From: Porogramme epimiltina
Taxonomy: Eukaryota; Basidiomycota; Agaricomycetes; Polyporales; Polyporaceae
Assembly: GCA_900155495.1 (NCBI GenBank)
Contig: FTLJ01000240.1
Coordinates: 1 to 34,985 of the forward strand
Direction: 5' to 3'
Length of the DNA stretch: 34,985 bases
How positions within the stretch are numbered: the first letter of the stretch is position 1; every line of letters starts with the position of its first letter. The notes below the pieces were generated by a model. It did no database searches. It was not told where the DNA came from and was given only the letters and a program-made list of their open reading frames with translations. Below are positions 10,452 through 21,324 of the stretch, in pieces. Position numbers and translations under genes: made by a program.

Positions 10452-12200
10452 ATGGACATTCCCGCTCGTCAGCTCGACATTTCCTATATCTTCTTAGCTC
10501 CAGGTAGTCGCAGCACTTGCGGTATTGTCCACCCCGAAATCCACCTTCCTGATAATCCCTGCGAGATTCCGCAAGACATTATTGCAGAAATATTCAAGCA
10601 CCTCGATGTCAGCAACAACTCGGGCGATCCAGCACAGTATACGGAGCTCTACTTCCTGCAGCACTCCTCTAAGAGATTCTTCCACGAAGCGTCAAAAATC
10701 CTTTGGAAGGACCCGAATCAGCCTATCAATGACATCCTTGGCCGCCTCATCTCAGCGTTTCTACCATTCTCCGATGGGAGCGGCGTTGGTGCCGTCATTC
10801 GCGACCTCGCAGACAATACCATCACGGATATGAAGTCAGTCACAACCGTTCATGAAGTTAAGATATTCCACTAACTCGCCTAGTGCATCAGAATCAGCGT
10901 TAATGGCCGGCCGATACTTGTCAGCAAGTCGATCATCAAGAACAACATACGTTATTATTTGCAGTTCTTGTCTCGCGTTCGACCCTTCAACGGCTTACCC
11001 CATGGACCTCGTTATCTACCGCGAATACTCAAGGCATTCCACGGGTCTCGTGCGCTATTTCCGTCCCTCTACTCAGTGCATTTGTCGGACTTCTTCCCTC
11101 TTACGCTGCCCAACTTTCGCGCTATCCTCAGCCCCAACATCCGTTGCATAAGGATTGCCCCAATCAGTTCATGGAGTTCCAACTACAAGCATGAGTGGAC
11201 AACTTGGCTTACCGATGTCTGTGAAAGCGTGCCAGCACTCTGCCCCAACCTCGAAGATTTCGCCATCGAAAGCAACACAGGCCCTATTCTGGAGCTTCCA
11301 TTCTCGGCGATCGCTCGGATGGAGTCCGCGCGATACGTGAGGATTCATGGTATCCGTTTCATTGGTGAGTGCCTCTAGAATCAATAGTTAGGTATTCGTG
11401 GAGTTACTTACCGTTTTCGTCATCTTGTCTGTAGACGACCAACGCGTAAATGGCCCTCCACCCCTACCCAACCTCCGGTCGATCCAGATACTGGTGCACA
11501 GGCTAGAGCGTTATCCAACCCCTACACTATCATTTGATTTCTGTTCTCGCCTCTGCGCGTCTGCGATCTACTGCATTTCTATCGCGTGTGTAGAACCCCT
11601 CTTCGGCCCCGCTGCGTCAACTCCGGTCGTGAAGTTCATTGACCGTATTCGGCCATTGATGCATCTGCGGAACGCCAAAATCGTCGGCATCAGCCTCCCA
11701 GACATGAAAATGACACTCACCGACGACGACCTCGCTGAAGCTCTTTCGTGGTGGCCGAACGTCATCGCGGTGCAGTTCAACTTCACTGATCCACACGACA
11801 AAAGGCCACGTCACGAGGCTCCTGTTGAACCCTTGTCTCATATCAGGGAGAGCTGCCGCAAACTGCGTTCCATATTCGTTCCGCAGTCCCTTCTGTCGCG
11901 ATATCATGAGCTGTATACGTTCAAGCAGCCCGCCCCACGGTTAGAGAAACCCGCCACGGAAACGAAGAAGGGCATTCTTTTGCTACCCGCTATGAAGCAC
12001 AAGGATTGGATGAGTATGATTCGCATACACTTTCCGGAACTCATCCCGGCGTGTTGGGCTGGTGCTCTTAGCTCAGTTTCGGAGATCGAGCTATCAACGC
12101 AGGTTAGCGCTTCTGTGCAGTGCCCTATTTGATGCAAGCGGCTCACCACACTATGCAGGCCTTGTTGACTGACGGTGCTTTCGGCCCATCCAATGAGTAG
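10452..12200 (+). CDS. F-box-like protein (cargo gene)
   Basis: Four exons, 10452-10838, 10884-11364, 11435-12102 and 12159-12200, sum to 1,578 nt (525 aa) without a stop. Residues about 36-85 read as a basidiomycete F-box: NPCEIPQDIIAEIFKHL, then a spacer, then LYFLQHSSKRFFHEASKILW. F-box proteins recruit substrates to SCF ubiquitin ligases through Skp1. The remainder has the Leu-rich pattern of the long C-terminal regions of mushroom F-box proteins (LPNFRAILSPNIRCIRI, CPNLEDFAIE, LPNLRSIQI), consistent with a leucine-rich-repeat-like substrate domain. Intron 1 uses a weak donor (GTCACA); the better-looking GTCAGT four bases upstream would break the frame. Its 3' end faces the next gene, with 83 bp between stop codons. 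The substrate is unknown. Confidence 0.7.
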
Positions 12201-12283
12201 GGCGGGTGTTACTCTAGAGGGAGTGAGGTTATTATGAACTGTACACCGTATACTAGACAACGGAAAACATGTATAAATCGTAA

Positions 12284-14569
12284 CTAGTCGGAAATACTCA
12301 TGTCAGAGTCCATTTCCCCTCCGCATACAGGCTCGGGTAGTGGTGGGGGAATATGAGGAACCATGGGTGCACGACCAGATTGCTCAAAAAAAGTGGTGAC
12401 GTAAAAGTAAGCAAGCTCTTTCTCGATAGTAAGGATCTCTTCTTCCCGCATGTTATGGACCACTTGCTCGACAACAGCAGCGGGAGGGCAGCGAGGCCAG
12501 CGGACAAGGACACGTTGGAGGGCTCGCAATGATGCTACACGACGATGGGGAAGACAGTCAACTAAGCCTCTGGCCTCCTTCGGAAGTTCAGGCGGCGCGT
12601 GCGCAGTCCGGTCCGGGAATATTTGACTGATCATGTCCTCTCGTTCGGCCTCTCGCCAAGGCTCGAGACGATAAGGAACAAGAAACCGATCCAGAGCAAT
12701 GAGTTCGTGGCGGAACGCGAGCTCGCTGAGTTCCCATAAGATGAGCGGGCAAAGATCGTGTTTGAGGGTCTGGAGACGGTCCCCGAACCAATGCGCACAT
12801 GATCCCGTGCCGTCCCATTCAACCTCCTCGAAGACATCGCCGAAGACAAGCTTGATCTTCTCCCAGCGCTCCGACGTCGCAGTGGCGGTTCCAGCTCGCT
12901 TGTGGTTGGAGCCGAGCAAAATGTCCCTCCACCACTGTGTTGGCACGCCTGTTACACGGGACCGAGGCTGTCGCAAGAGGTATATCCAGGCGGGCCGCAG
13001 CCGCAGCCACGACATAAAGTACTTGTCGCGTCGCTCATCGCTCTTCGGCCCGACAAGTAGAGCGGGTTCAGGCAACCAGTGCCCCCAGATTTCACGGGAC
13101 GGACGCGCAGGTCGTGATAGATCCACGCGTGACATGGCGTCGCTCCACGGGGCCGCGGGACGGGGCATCCATGGGTGCTTGAATGGCTCGAACTTGTTGC
13201 GCCCGCGAACTTGGCTGCGATGCGCCGTCGCTGGCATGTCTATTACCTGTGAGCACGTTGTCTAATTATAGGACAACGTGATCGACGTACATGGTCCGTG
13301 TTCTACCCGTCGCATGCTAACGTTCGTCCGAGGGAGCCTACCCGAGGAGGAGGCCGATGCCGTGGGGATAGCGTTGGACGGGATAGATGCCAGGGGGACA
13401 GTCGCGGCGGGTGTGTTGTAGTTGTTCGTCATCGGCGTGGTCGCCGCTCCTAACGCACCCGCCGTCGACATGAACGGCGCTCCTAGCGCGGCAATCTCAG
13501 TCTGCACTCCTGTGACGGCGTTTCTGTAATGAGATTGTGGTGCGGGAGGTTGGTATCCTTGGTCGTCGTAAACAGCGAGGATAGGAGCAAAGGAAACATC
13601 TTGATACGTGTGGCCTCCTCTCGCTGTCGCCATGAGATGCTCTGGTCCTGGCATTCCCCTATAGATTACGTGGCCTTGACCGGGGCCGTAGACGGTACAG
13701 ATGGATTTGGGGGGTGAAAGGAGATGGACATTCTTGAGATCCTCGCCGCGTAATGAGACCTTGCTCCGGATGAACCACACAGGGACGCCAGCGAGATACA
13801 TCTTCTGTACGACAGCGGGATCTCCGGAAAAGGCGCCCATTAGTCGAGGGTTCACCGGAGACGGACTTCCGGTGGCGGCTGGTTCAATTTTGTCGTAAAA
13901 CTCGATGAAAGCATGGGTCATGAGGTAATAGCGTTGGGCTTCGCGAACTTGACAAACGGCGTCACGGAAGGTACAGGGAAAGTGGGAGAGCCGATCACAT
14001 GCGAGGCGCATGCTGCTCTCAAACCTCGCAAGACGACTACCGGGACGTGGGTTTCTGCCTGCAGTCTTCTGCGACAGTTCGCGGATGAGGCTTTGTAGAG
14101 GCTCGAGGACAGGTTTAGAGAGAAGCCCTAGCGTTTTGAAATCGCTGTCGGGGAGGAGGATGAAGTCATTCTCTTTCGGAGTCCACCAGAGTGGCGCTAA
14201 GGAATCATCCGGTGGAACCTGTCGAAGAATTGCGCATAGAAACTCGTATTTTGACGCGAGGAGTTGGGGCCATTGGATCGGGTCTACAAGACCGTATCGA
14301 AAATCTGCTCGGAGAGACACCTTCACGGGCACCGGACATGGTTCGGGGATAAACCCCATATTCGGGGAGGTGATGACATATTTGTCGTCCTGAGTATACG
14401 CGCCTGCCTTGTAGTCTTCGAAAACGGCTTGAGCTGTTGGAGATGAGTCCCCGAGAACGTGCATTATGTTTGACAGCCGACACACACCTTCAGGGACCTG
14501 GGGCTCAAGGAGTGACAAATCACCCCAGGGGTTTGAGAGATCCTCGGTGAGAGTGCTAGATTGGAGCAT
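12284..14569 (-). CDS. Hypothetical protein of a family expanded in mushrooms (cargo gene)
   Basis: Two exons, 14569-13291 and 13239-12284, joined by a GTACGT...TAG intron, give 745 codons (744 aa) with no stop. I recognise the pattern from many unannotated Agaricomycete proteins: a WPQLLASKYEFL/LWWTP region in the first third, a central MGAFSGDPAVVQKMYLAGVP segment followed by VWFIRSKVSL, and a C-terminal WLRLRPAWIYLLR / WWRDILLG block. Fifty to one hundred residues before the intron are Ala/Thr/Ser/Pro-rich and probably disordered. No catalytic motif is apparent and I assign no function. An earlier in-frame ATG at 14659 exists; 14569 is preferred because the extra residues are Cys/Arg-rich and unlike the family. 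Upstream exons cannot be excluded. Confidence 0.62.
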
Positions 14570-15547
14570 GATCAACCAGATCGGAGAAGCCTGTCTTGGA
14601 CGGTTAGCACAAGCCCACAACACACGAAGGATACCCAAACCCCGCGGACACATAGTCATGCGAGGAGCGCAACAACCAGGGGACTCAGAGTCTGCCTGGC
14701 AGCTGGCATACTAGAAGGAGATGCTTAAAGAGGGGCACGAGAAGTGCGAAATACGAACAGCAACGGGTGCAGAAAAGACCCCAGACGAAGGCAAGATGAG
14801 GAGGGGTTCGGAGCAAGGAACGGGCCTGTTTCAAGCCTGAGGAAGATGATAGATGATGAGCATTCAGTAGCTAGCAAGCCTATGCAGGAGGTGCAAGGCA
14901 AATACATACCGCTGAGCAGAAAAGAGCCAACGGAAGTGTGGCTGTGGGTTGTCGTCTCCTGTGAGCCACGCTTGGCTTGATGAGGGGGATCGATGATTGG
15001 TGACAAGGTGCCAGCCGAGGGGTACAGCGACTCAGGGTCTCAAAGGCACCTTGGAAGATCGCACGGTGAGTCGGGATAGGGCGAGTTAACGAGAGCTAGA
15101 CGAGGAGAAGTGGCGGTGAAGAGGATGAGCATGGGAGTTTCACACTGGCAGTCCGGGGCCTGGGTGCCTGCCGACTCGCGTACGGATTCGGCATGACGCC
15201 AGACTTGCGCCCCGCTCTACCTCCTCCTCACCCTTCGATCTCTATACCCTGCCTCCTTCTCTACCTCCTTCCTTCCACTGCGTCGCCCCTACATCCCGAT
15301 TCTAAGCACAGCTTGGTATTATGATCCCATTATCGCTGCCAGCACGCTAAACCAGCATATACGCCTGCCTAGACGTTTCAACGATTGGAAAATTGCGTCC
15401 TTGCTGAGGTCTCAGGGAGGAGATGGGTCATCTTAGTGGGCATTCAGGTGTGTATTTGCTTGATTTTGTCCAAATTATTGCCGTGAACATGAATAAATTC
15501 TGTGCTCAAGAATTCTTGGTGCTACGTAGGCTGGTCTCCAAGACCTG
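14570..15547. other. Upstream region of the 744-aa gene, no further gene recognised
   Basis: Contains the presumed promoter of the minus-strand gene and, around 15215-15300, a plus-strand pyrimidine-rich tract (CCTCCTTCTCTACCTCC) of the kind that precedes fungal start codons. No convincing plus-strand coding exon follows it before 16447. Confidence 0.3.
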
Positions 15548-15925
15548 TCATGATACACAACGATTCTCGTTGTGTAAACCCTCCTCGTAACGCACGTTCA
15601 GGTGAGCGATTTTTGCTTCTACTTGATTATTTCCTTCCTCAGATGAATGTCGTAGCTTGACTCTGGCCCTGGACTTGTGCTGCAAACGCCTCAAAGTCTG
15701 CGACTCATCGATTCTGTGTATACTAGGGCTTTCAATGCGATCCTCCACATCAATATCATTCCCTTCAAAGTCCCTAACGCTCAAACTGCGGCTCGCTCTG
15801 GCACCCCTTTTCTTTGGTATGTCTTTCTTCATCCCCTGCGCAGTGGGTAAACTCTTGTTTCCCTCCGTTGCCTCGAAAGACTTAGAGTCCTCGGGAACGA
15901 AGAACTGGATGTTGTCCTCCAGCAT
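15548..15925 (-). CDS. Small hypothetical protein, possibly a gene fragment
   Basis: An open frame of 125 codons, Lys/Arg/Glu/Ser-rich (SRSLSVRDFEGNDIDVEDRI, RLQHKSRARVKLRHSSEEG). I do not recognise a family. Its first 50 residues are related to a second minus-strand segment about 190 bp upstream (16130-15990): in both, a GERGNKK/ATEGNKS motif is followed by a Lys-rich stretch. This suggests a protein built from duplicated units of roughly 60 residues. In-frame stops in the upstream copy mean the gene is either broken or multi-exonic. Confidence 0.3.
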   Translation of the reverse strand: MLEDNIQFFVPEDSKSFEATEGNKSLPTAQGMKKDIPKKRGARASRSLSVRDFEGNDIDVEDRIESPSIHRIDESQTLRRLQHKSRARVKLRHSSEEGNNQVEAKIAHLNVRYEEGLHNENRCVS

Positions 15926-16130
15926 TGCTGACGTGTCCCTTGATAACAGTGCTTGGTTCCCATGCCACTTAGGCCCAGGATATCGCGGATAACGTTAGAT
16001 GCAGGTGCTTTCTCCTTCTTTCCTGCTATATGGGCAAACTTCTTGTTACCCCTCTCCCCTCGAAAGACTTGGAGTCCTGGAGGGGAGAAATCTAGCCTTT
16101 TCCCTGATGAATCACTGACTTATTTCCTGA
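15800..16130. repeat. Diverged direct duplication (about 190 bp period)
   Basis: On the plus strand, CCTCGAAAGACTTAGAGTCCT near 15870 recurs as CCTCGAAAGACTTGGAGTCCT near 16056. Flanking matches (GGGTAAACTCTTGTTTCCCT against GGGCAAACTTCTTGTTACCC; TGACGTGTCCCTTGATAACAGTG against TGACTTATTTCCTGACGATAGTG) extend the similarity over most of the period. Confidence 0.6.
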
Positions 16131-16309
16131 CGATAGTGACCTGGGCATATCTTGCTTTCGCCCCCCACCTTACCCGCGCACGGGCCATCTCCATCCCTCG
16201 TAAATTCCGTACTACTTAGGCTTCTATTCCCACGGGTGCGTACCCACTTCTGGTGGAATTTCCGATGCCGCCACCAAGGCTCCACTTTTCATACTCACCG
16301 GAATAATCC

Positions 16310-16350
16310 TCTCTCTCTCTCCCTCCCTCCCTCCCTCTCTCTCTTAGATC
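16310..16350. repeat. CT-rich simple repeat
   Basis: A run of CTCTCT followed by three CCCT units and CTCTCTCT. Low-complexity DNA with no coding content. Confidence 0.8.
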
Positions 16351-16446
16351 TCCGGGTGGTGTTGAGCCTCGTGTACCTCGCGTAGACCGATATGTAGCGT
16401 GCGATCGAAGAAGTCCACAAAGCGTTTTGAGAAGATACCTAAGGTG

Positions 16447-17767
16447 ATGACTCTGACGCACACCGTTGATCTCACATTCTCATACATCCACTTCTATAGA
16501 GCCGATCTGTGAAAGTCTGGTGCGCTAGCAATGGATCTTGTGCGCATGCATGAGAGACGTGCGGGCGTTGATTCTCTGTGGAGAGCGTCGCGGACGAGGA
16601 CAACTCTATCTCGATGATCGACGATAAGCCTATTCGGCGCCGTGCCGATATCGGACTCGTCAGCTGTGCCCTGCCCTGTCCGTACCCTCCTGACCAGTAA
16701 GTTCCTCCCCCAACCTTCAGCCCCGCTTCCAAATATATGAAGTGTTGACGTTTTTCGGCGGCAGGTCCCCATATCGCGCAGTCGGGGCGCTGGCGCCAGA
16801 GGAGCAACCGTGGGAAGCCGACATCCCTTATGAAGCCTTGAACACCGTTATCCCATCTTCGTCAACTACAGCAATAACCTCGCCGACGACCACGGATGAT
16901 GGTAAATATCGTGAGACATTCATTATATACAAACGCTCCTCTGACAGTGATTACGCAGGCTCTGAAAGAAGAGTGCCTCCTAGAGCCTTGTGCGCGAATG
17001 CGCGAGAAGAAGCCACGTGGGTCGGTAAGCGATCCCGCACATTTCTGACTTCCGTATATTCACTGCGCAGTCGGTCAGGCAAGATGGATCGCAATGTTCA
17101 CGGAGGCATCTACTTCCTACAATAGGGTGCATTGCGTTAACCTGTGGTTGCCTCTGCAACCGGGTTCTCGTTTTTGTGAGCGCTCCTCGTAAGTTCGGAT
17201 GTTGCGCGGGCAATGGGTTGTAATCATTGAAAAGGAAAAACAGAACCGGAACCATCACCCTTCTACACACTCTGACATCCTGTCAGTCGCCGATAGACCC
17301 AGACCCGTACCCAATCGGCCCCTTGTCGGCCACGTCATCACGTATGACGGGTAAGGGCCGATTAACCTACTCGCAGACATTCCCGGTCCGGCCCATTCTC
17401 CAATCTAGTCAACTTCCAGAAAGACAGTCGTTTCATATACAAAGGTGTGTTTAGACTTTAGCAACGCGCATTATCTCCCTACCCTCCCCATATACATATT
17501 TTCTCCTGGCCGGTGGTGGCTCGCCTCAGCCTTATGAGACACGCCGTCGCATCGCTGCCCCCCTTTCGCATTGCACCCGCCAACGTGCCTTACGATGTGC
17601 TTACTGGGCTTGCCCTGGGGTTGTAAGTGACAACGTTGCTCCGTCTTATCTTGCTTTCAACTTCTCTACTTTGCTTTTGCGTTTCTTTTCGACGAGTCCC
17701 TAATATCCCTTCCAGGTTTGAACCAGGCAACCTGTCGACTGCCTTCAGCGCCCGGTGTTTGCGTTAG
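16447..17767 (+). CDS. Tentative many-exon hypothetical gene
   Basis: Nine small exons can be linked on GT-AG borders with matching phases: 16447-16508, 16586-16696, 16765-16901, 16959-17024, 17071-17188, 17244-17350, 17409-17448, 17530-17622 and 17716-17767, giving 786 nt (261 aa). The first internal exons have good codon composition (VADEDNSISMIDDKPIRRRA; GALAPEEQPWEADIPYEALN). Several donors are strong (GTAAGT, GTAAGC, GTAAAT), and the last intron has GTAAGT, CTAAT and CCAG. I recognise no domain. Allowing many short introns makes a spurious open frame easier to build, and the donor at 17449 (GTTTAG) is weak, so this model is only a hypothesis; individual exons may be real within a different gene. 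Confidence 0.33.
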
Positions 17768-18635
17768 GGGGTCCGTTCGACGGTTTTCGCTGTCAGATCC
17801 ACTCAACCACGACTGGGGATTTATTGGATAGTTGAGGCTTCTATGGTTACGATAGTGTCTTGTCGTGTACATATACTGTGTCAGAGGGCTCTTCATGTAC
17901 TTAGAAGGCACACTTCAGCGAAGAGTCTTCCCGTCAGGGAAACTACGGCTTCACAATGATCTAGCATCCACTCTATGGACGAAGACTCTTGTTGAGGAAA
18001 TGCTAAATGGTGGGCACGTTGACACACACTTATATGTGCACCCATATTGACCTTGTCTCAGGTCGTACCGGGCAAGATGATCGACTACAACCACAAGCTC
18101 AGTATGTTGTGCTGCGGCAACCTATTGCATTTGGACTAAGTGCGTCATCGGCGCTTACCGGCCCGCTCGCCACCCCCGACTACCCCGCTCCCGTTCCCGC
18201 CTTCGTCCCCGGCGCACGAAGAGCACCCTGACGAGCACCCGATATCGTGCTACCTGCACAAATAAGTAAAAGCACAACGTATTGCCTCCTTCCCACCCAT
18301 CACCGATGGATTTATTGGGTTATAAGTCAAGGCCTTCCAGCCACCTTCTTTTCAGTGTCTCACGCGTGCGCTTCTTGAAGAGACGCCCGTCACGATCTCT
18401 CTCGCCCATCGACCTCGACCTTCATTCACCTCCCACTACTTCTGCTGACCCTCCAATCTACCCTATATCACTTCTTCCAAGATATTCATAGACGTTTACA
18501 CACTAACATCATCTCCAACGCCTCTTCTCCTCCTCTCACTACTCCACCGTCCTGCTTGCCCTCCAATAGCTTTCCACTTACACCTACACATACCGACTTG
18601 CGAGCCCTTGGTCACCTCCAGACACCATATCACCC
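17768..18635 (+). promoter_or_regulatory. Intergenic region with promoter-like DNA before the AARE-repeat gene
   Basis: Open frames up to about 18230 lack clear protein character. From about 18280 the plus strand becomes strongly pyrimidine-rich (for example CCTCTTCTCCTCCTCTCACTACTCC near 18520), ending directly at the ATG at 18636. This is the usual look of a basidiomycete core promoter and 5' untranslated region. Confidence 0.45.
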
Positions 18636-18974
18636 ATGCAATCTATTCTAAGGGAGATATTCGTCCAATTCATTGGCAATTTCCTCTCCAGGGGAGGTAA
18701 GAGCAGTCCATTCATTCACGGTACAGGGCGGCTATGGTTAACAGCCACTAAAACAGCAATGAAGCTCGTTCAAATGGCCTGTCAGTGGTGGAAGAATACC
18801 TCAGCTCGTGCTCGCGAAGTGGCTGCTCGCGAAGCGGCTGCTCGCGAGCAGGCTGCTCGCGAAGAGGCCGCTCGCGAGGCAGCTGCTCGCGAAGAGGCTG
18901 CCGCTCGAGAGGAGTACGATAGGATGGCTTGGGAGGTCGAGTCGTTTGACGGCGTGGACACCGCCTACAGCTAG
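18636..18974 (+). CDS. Small protein with Ala-Ala-Arg-Glu tandem repeats
   Basis: 112 codons. The N-terminal half (MQSILREIFVQFIGNFLSRG...) is amphipathic; residues about 59-95 are a run of AARE-X units encoded by 15 bp tandem repeats of GCTGCTCGCGAAGNN (about 18810-18915). Ala/Arg/Glu repeats of this kind form long charged helices or coiled coils. The frame closes with ESFDGVDTAYS and a stop, immediately before the acidic GACGAG repeats. In another frame these encode long Asp-Glu runs; a spliced or frameshifted fusion of the two parts is conceivable, but no acceptable intron could be found. Function unknown. The pyrimidine-rich promoter directly upstream supports a real gene. Confidence 0.45.
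   Translation: MQSILREIFVQFIGNFLSRGGKSSPFIHGTGRLWLTATKTAMKLVQMACQWWKNTSARAREVAAREAAAREQAAREEAAREAAAREEAAAREEYDRMAWEVESFDGVDTAYS
18810..18915 (+). repeat. 15 bp coding minisatellite (AARE units)
   Basis: Roughly six head-to-tail copies of GCTGCTCGCGAAGNN, with variation mostly in the last two or three bases of each unit. It keeps the reading frame of the host gene. Confidence 0.85.
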
Positions 18975-18994
18975 TGAGCGAAAGGAGGATGATA

Positions 18995-19022
18995 GAGAGG
19001 ACGGGGATGGGGACGGGGGCGG

Positions 19023-19058
<36 letters not shown>

Positions 19059-19101
19059 AGACGAAGACGAGGACGAGGACGAAGGCGAAGACGAAGACGG
19101 G

Positions 19102-19137
<36 letters not shown>

Positions 19138-19340
19138 AACGGGAACGGGAACGGGGACGGGTAGGGGTACGAGGACGGGAACGGGAGGTCTTAGGCGAGT
19201 GCGGCGGCTTGAGCGAGAACGACCGCACGTACGATGATGTCAGCGGGGGCGAGGACGACGACGGGAGTCGGGGCGAGGGCGAGGGCGAAGACGAAAACGA
19301 AGACGACGACGACGACGACGACGGTAACGGAGACAGGAGA
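18995..19340 (+). repeat. GACGAG/GACGGG hexanucleotide repeats
   Basis: Nearly uninterrupted GACGAG then GACGGG and AACGGG units (about 18995-19165), and a second block of GGCGAG, GACGAA and GAC units (about 19250-19325). One frame encodes poly-(Asp-Glu) followed by Asp-Gly and Asn-Gly; a later frame (19209-19398) reads SENDRTYDDVSGGEDDDG and a poly-Asp run. A GTGAGT...TAG intron at 19399-19455 would join this to a last short exon ending near 19482, so an acidic-tail protein may exist here. Confidence 0.7.
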
Positions 19341-19484
19341 GAGGACGAGGATGAGAGCAATGCGAAAGCGGCGACGGAGAGTAGTGCCCAGAACAAGTTG
19401 TGAGTTTCTTTACCTCTATACGTCATGATACTAATGAGTACATACGATTTGTAGCTCTCAAATTTCCGCTCGCCGCTGAAGCTA

Positions 19485-19832
19485 CTATACCCTACAATGA
19501 GGAATGCCGAAGATGAGCGCATGTCCTCTAATTTTTTCGGTTTCCGGCTCCGTACAGAACGCCAATTCTATGTGCGACGGTGCCGACGCATCTAGGAAAG
19601 CGTCTTCCCAAATGTAGAATACCCATACTTGTACGTACATAGCATCGGAAGCATCCGTATTTGCAGCGACTCGACCAAGTTTACACGCATTTATTGATGC
19701 GCTCCGTCCTGTCTGATTCATAACTGAACAAGTCGCAGGTGTTGGGTCTCGCAATAGTCTCGTTCTCCCCATCTCCAGACCTTCGGCAACCTCAAACGCA
19801 TCGCCGTCTCCGACGCACATAAACAATATCAC
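19485..19832 (-). CDS. Hypothetical protein, uncertain
   Basis: A 115-codon open frame with ordinary amino-acid composition (FEVAEGLEMGRTRLLRDP, MYVQVWVFYIWEDAF). No family is recognised. It lies tail to tail with the acidic-repeat region. It could be the last exon of a longer minus-strand gene, or a chance frame. Confidence 0.25.
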   Translation of the reverse strand: MILFMCVGDGDAFEVAEGLEMGRTRLLRDPTPATCSVMNQTGRSASINACKLGRVAANTDASDAMYVQVWVFYIWEDAFLDASAPSHIELAFCTEPETEKIRGHALIFGIPHCRV

Positions 19833-20004
19833 ATAGGGCGTCGTGAAACCACGAGTGCAGTAAGCTCACGCACGTGATACGTTTCCTCGTAGAAATTCCT
19901 TTGCGAGCGCTGGCTACGGTGCTCCTCGCAGGCGTTCCAGTCGCTCAAGCTAAATCCGACGTGAATCTACTCTATCTTCTTCCTAGAACTTAGCACACAT
20001 GGTC

Positions 20005-21230
20005 GACGCAACAGTTTAGCATCAACGCCCCCAACAGCTCCACGTCCGCAACATTTTATGCCATTCTGCGCGCCGACGACGACCAGCTTCCAGGACAAGG
20101 GCAAGGTGGGCGGGCATATTCCCAGTGCTGTCTTGTCGGGAACTGACGCAACTATTTAGAAGAGTTCAGGAGTATCCCAGCGGCCGCCTCGTCAGATACG
20201 AAGACGTCGTAAGCCATTCTTATTCCCTTCAACTCATACCTTTCTAACCTCTTCCCTCCTTATTCAAAGTCGTGCATGGCCCGGACGAGGTCTTCTTCAT
20301 ACCCGGGAACGAACACGACGGCACGAACGTGCTGCACAGCGGCGTCAGTGACTTCGATCATTGCAACTGGACCGCGATCGACTATAGTGCGAACCAGGTC
20401 AAGTAGCTCTGTACTCGTAGGTCTCCGCATCGCCGAAAAGATCCCTGTGACCGTTGACACTACGGTTCGCCATTCACGCTGGTACGGATACCTCATGGAC
20501 ACTGGCAGTGCTGACCTTTCATCATATAGGTGACGCATACGCTCGGGAATAGCTGCGTATTCGAAATGTCTATATCCACATTGTCTTCACACCCGGGCTG
20601 GTGCTGGAACCTCGAGGCGTACAAAGAAGTCCAAGATGTCTCGCATTGGGGTCTCGTGCACATCATAACGGCCAAAAGCGTCGCAAAGGACTGGAGCCTG
20701 AGCCCGAGTTTGACCCATGTATTTTAAACTTTATCGATATGTGCGAATCGCTCGTCCACATCAGGTGTACGCTTACGTCCCCATCAACGAGACGTGTCTC
20801 GACGATCCCGGGAAGGAAGTGTATCTAGAGCCTGACGTGTCCCGACCGGACTATGTTCTGATGGGAACGAAGCCCAATCCTTGTCATTCCCATTCGGCAA
20901 CAAGAGGTGCATGGCATACTCAGCGTTCCGTATTACGCGCCATCGATACTGATTCCGTATGTCTTTCTTAGGATGTTATTTGCGCTTGCGGGCCCGTTCG
21001 TCGAATTAGCGTCGCTGGTCAGTTTTGCCGCAAGCCGGCTTCGCCCCGCTTGGGGAGAAGGTCCGGCGACAATAAACGGGATTTCATTGTACGTCTGCCA
21101 CTCTTCCACTTACGCCGGCTTCTCTCACCCACAACACGACTTCTGGCTCAGGAACAATGGGTCCGCCATATGCCAACCTGAAACGCATCTTCGCATCCTC
21201 GCCCAACCGCATTATCCTCAATAGCAATAG
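20005..21230 (+). pseudogene. Frameshifted plus-strand coding remnants
   Basis: Several stretches read well on the plus strand but in changing frames: LVHGPDEVFFIPGNEHDGTN at about 20270-20400 (with strong G/C third positions), GWCWNLEAYKEVQDVSHWGL near 20600-20720, HQVYAYVPINETCLDDPGKE near 20755-20880, and ILSVPYYAPSILIPYVFL near 20910-20965. Stops or frame changes separate each pair. Some gaps could be introns (a GTAAGC...AAAG pair near 20211-20270 fits), but not all. No family is recognised. On the opposite strand 20538-20260 is also open, with a protein-like end (MIEVTDAAVQHVRAVVFVPG), so the coding strand of that part is uncertain. Confidence 0.3.
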
Positions 21231-21324
21231 TGCAAGCCTCCAGGTATGGCATCCAGTGCCTACCATCCATATCAGCTGACAGTGAGTCGTAAATGGATGG
21301 CGCTACTTGCTTACTCTTTCGTAC

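Noticed and set aside
17700..17740. tRNA-like GGTTTGAACC element
   Set aside because: No acceptor stem or anticodon arm could be built around it; it lies at an intron acceptor.
20495..20533. Aspartic-protease-like motif (LMDTGSADLSSY)
   Set aside because: An isolated match to DTGS in a short frame without the flanking hydrophobic strands or a second active site; likely chance.
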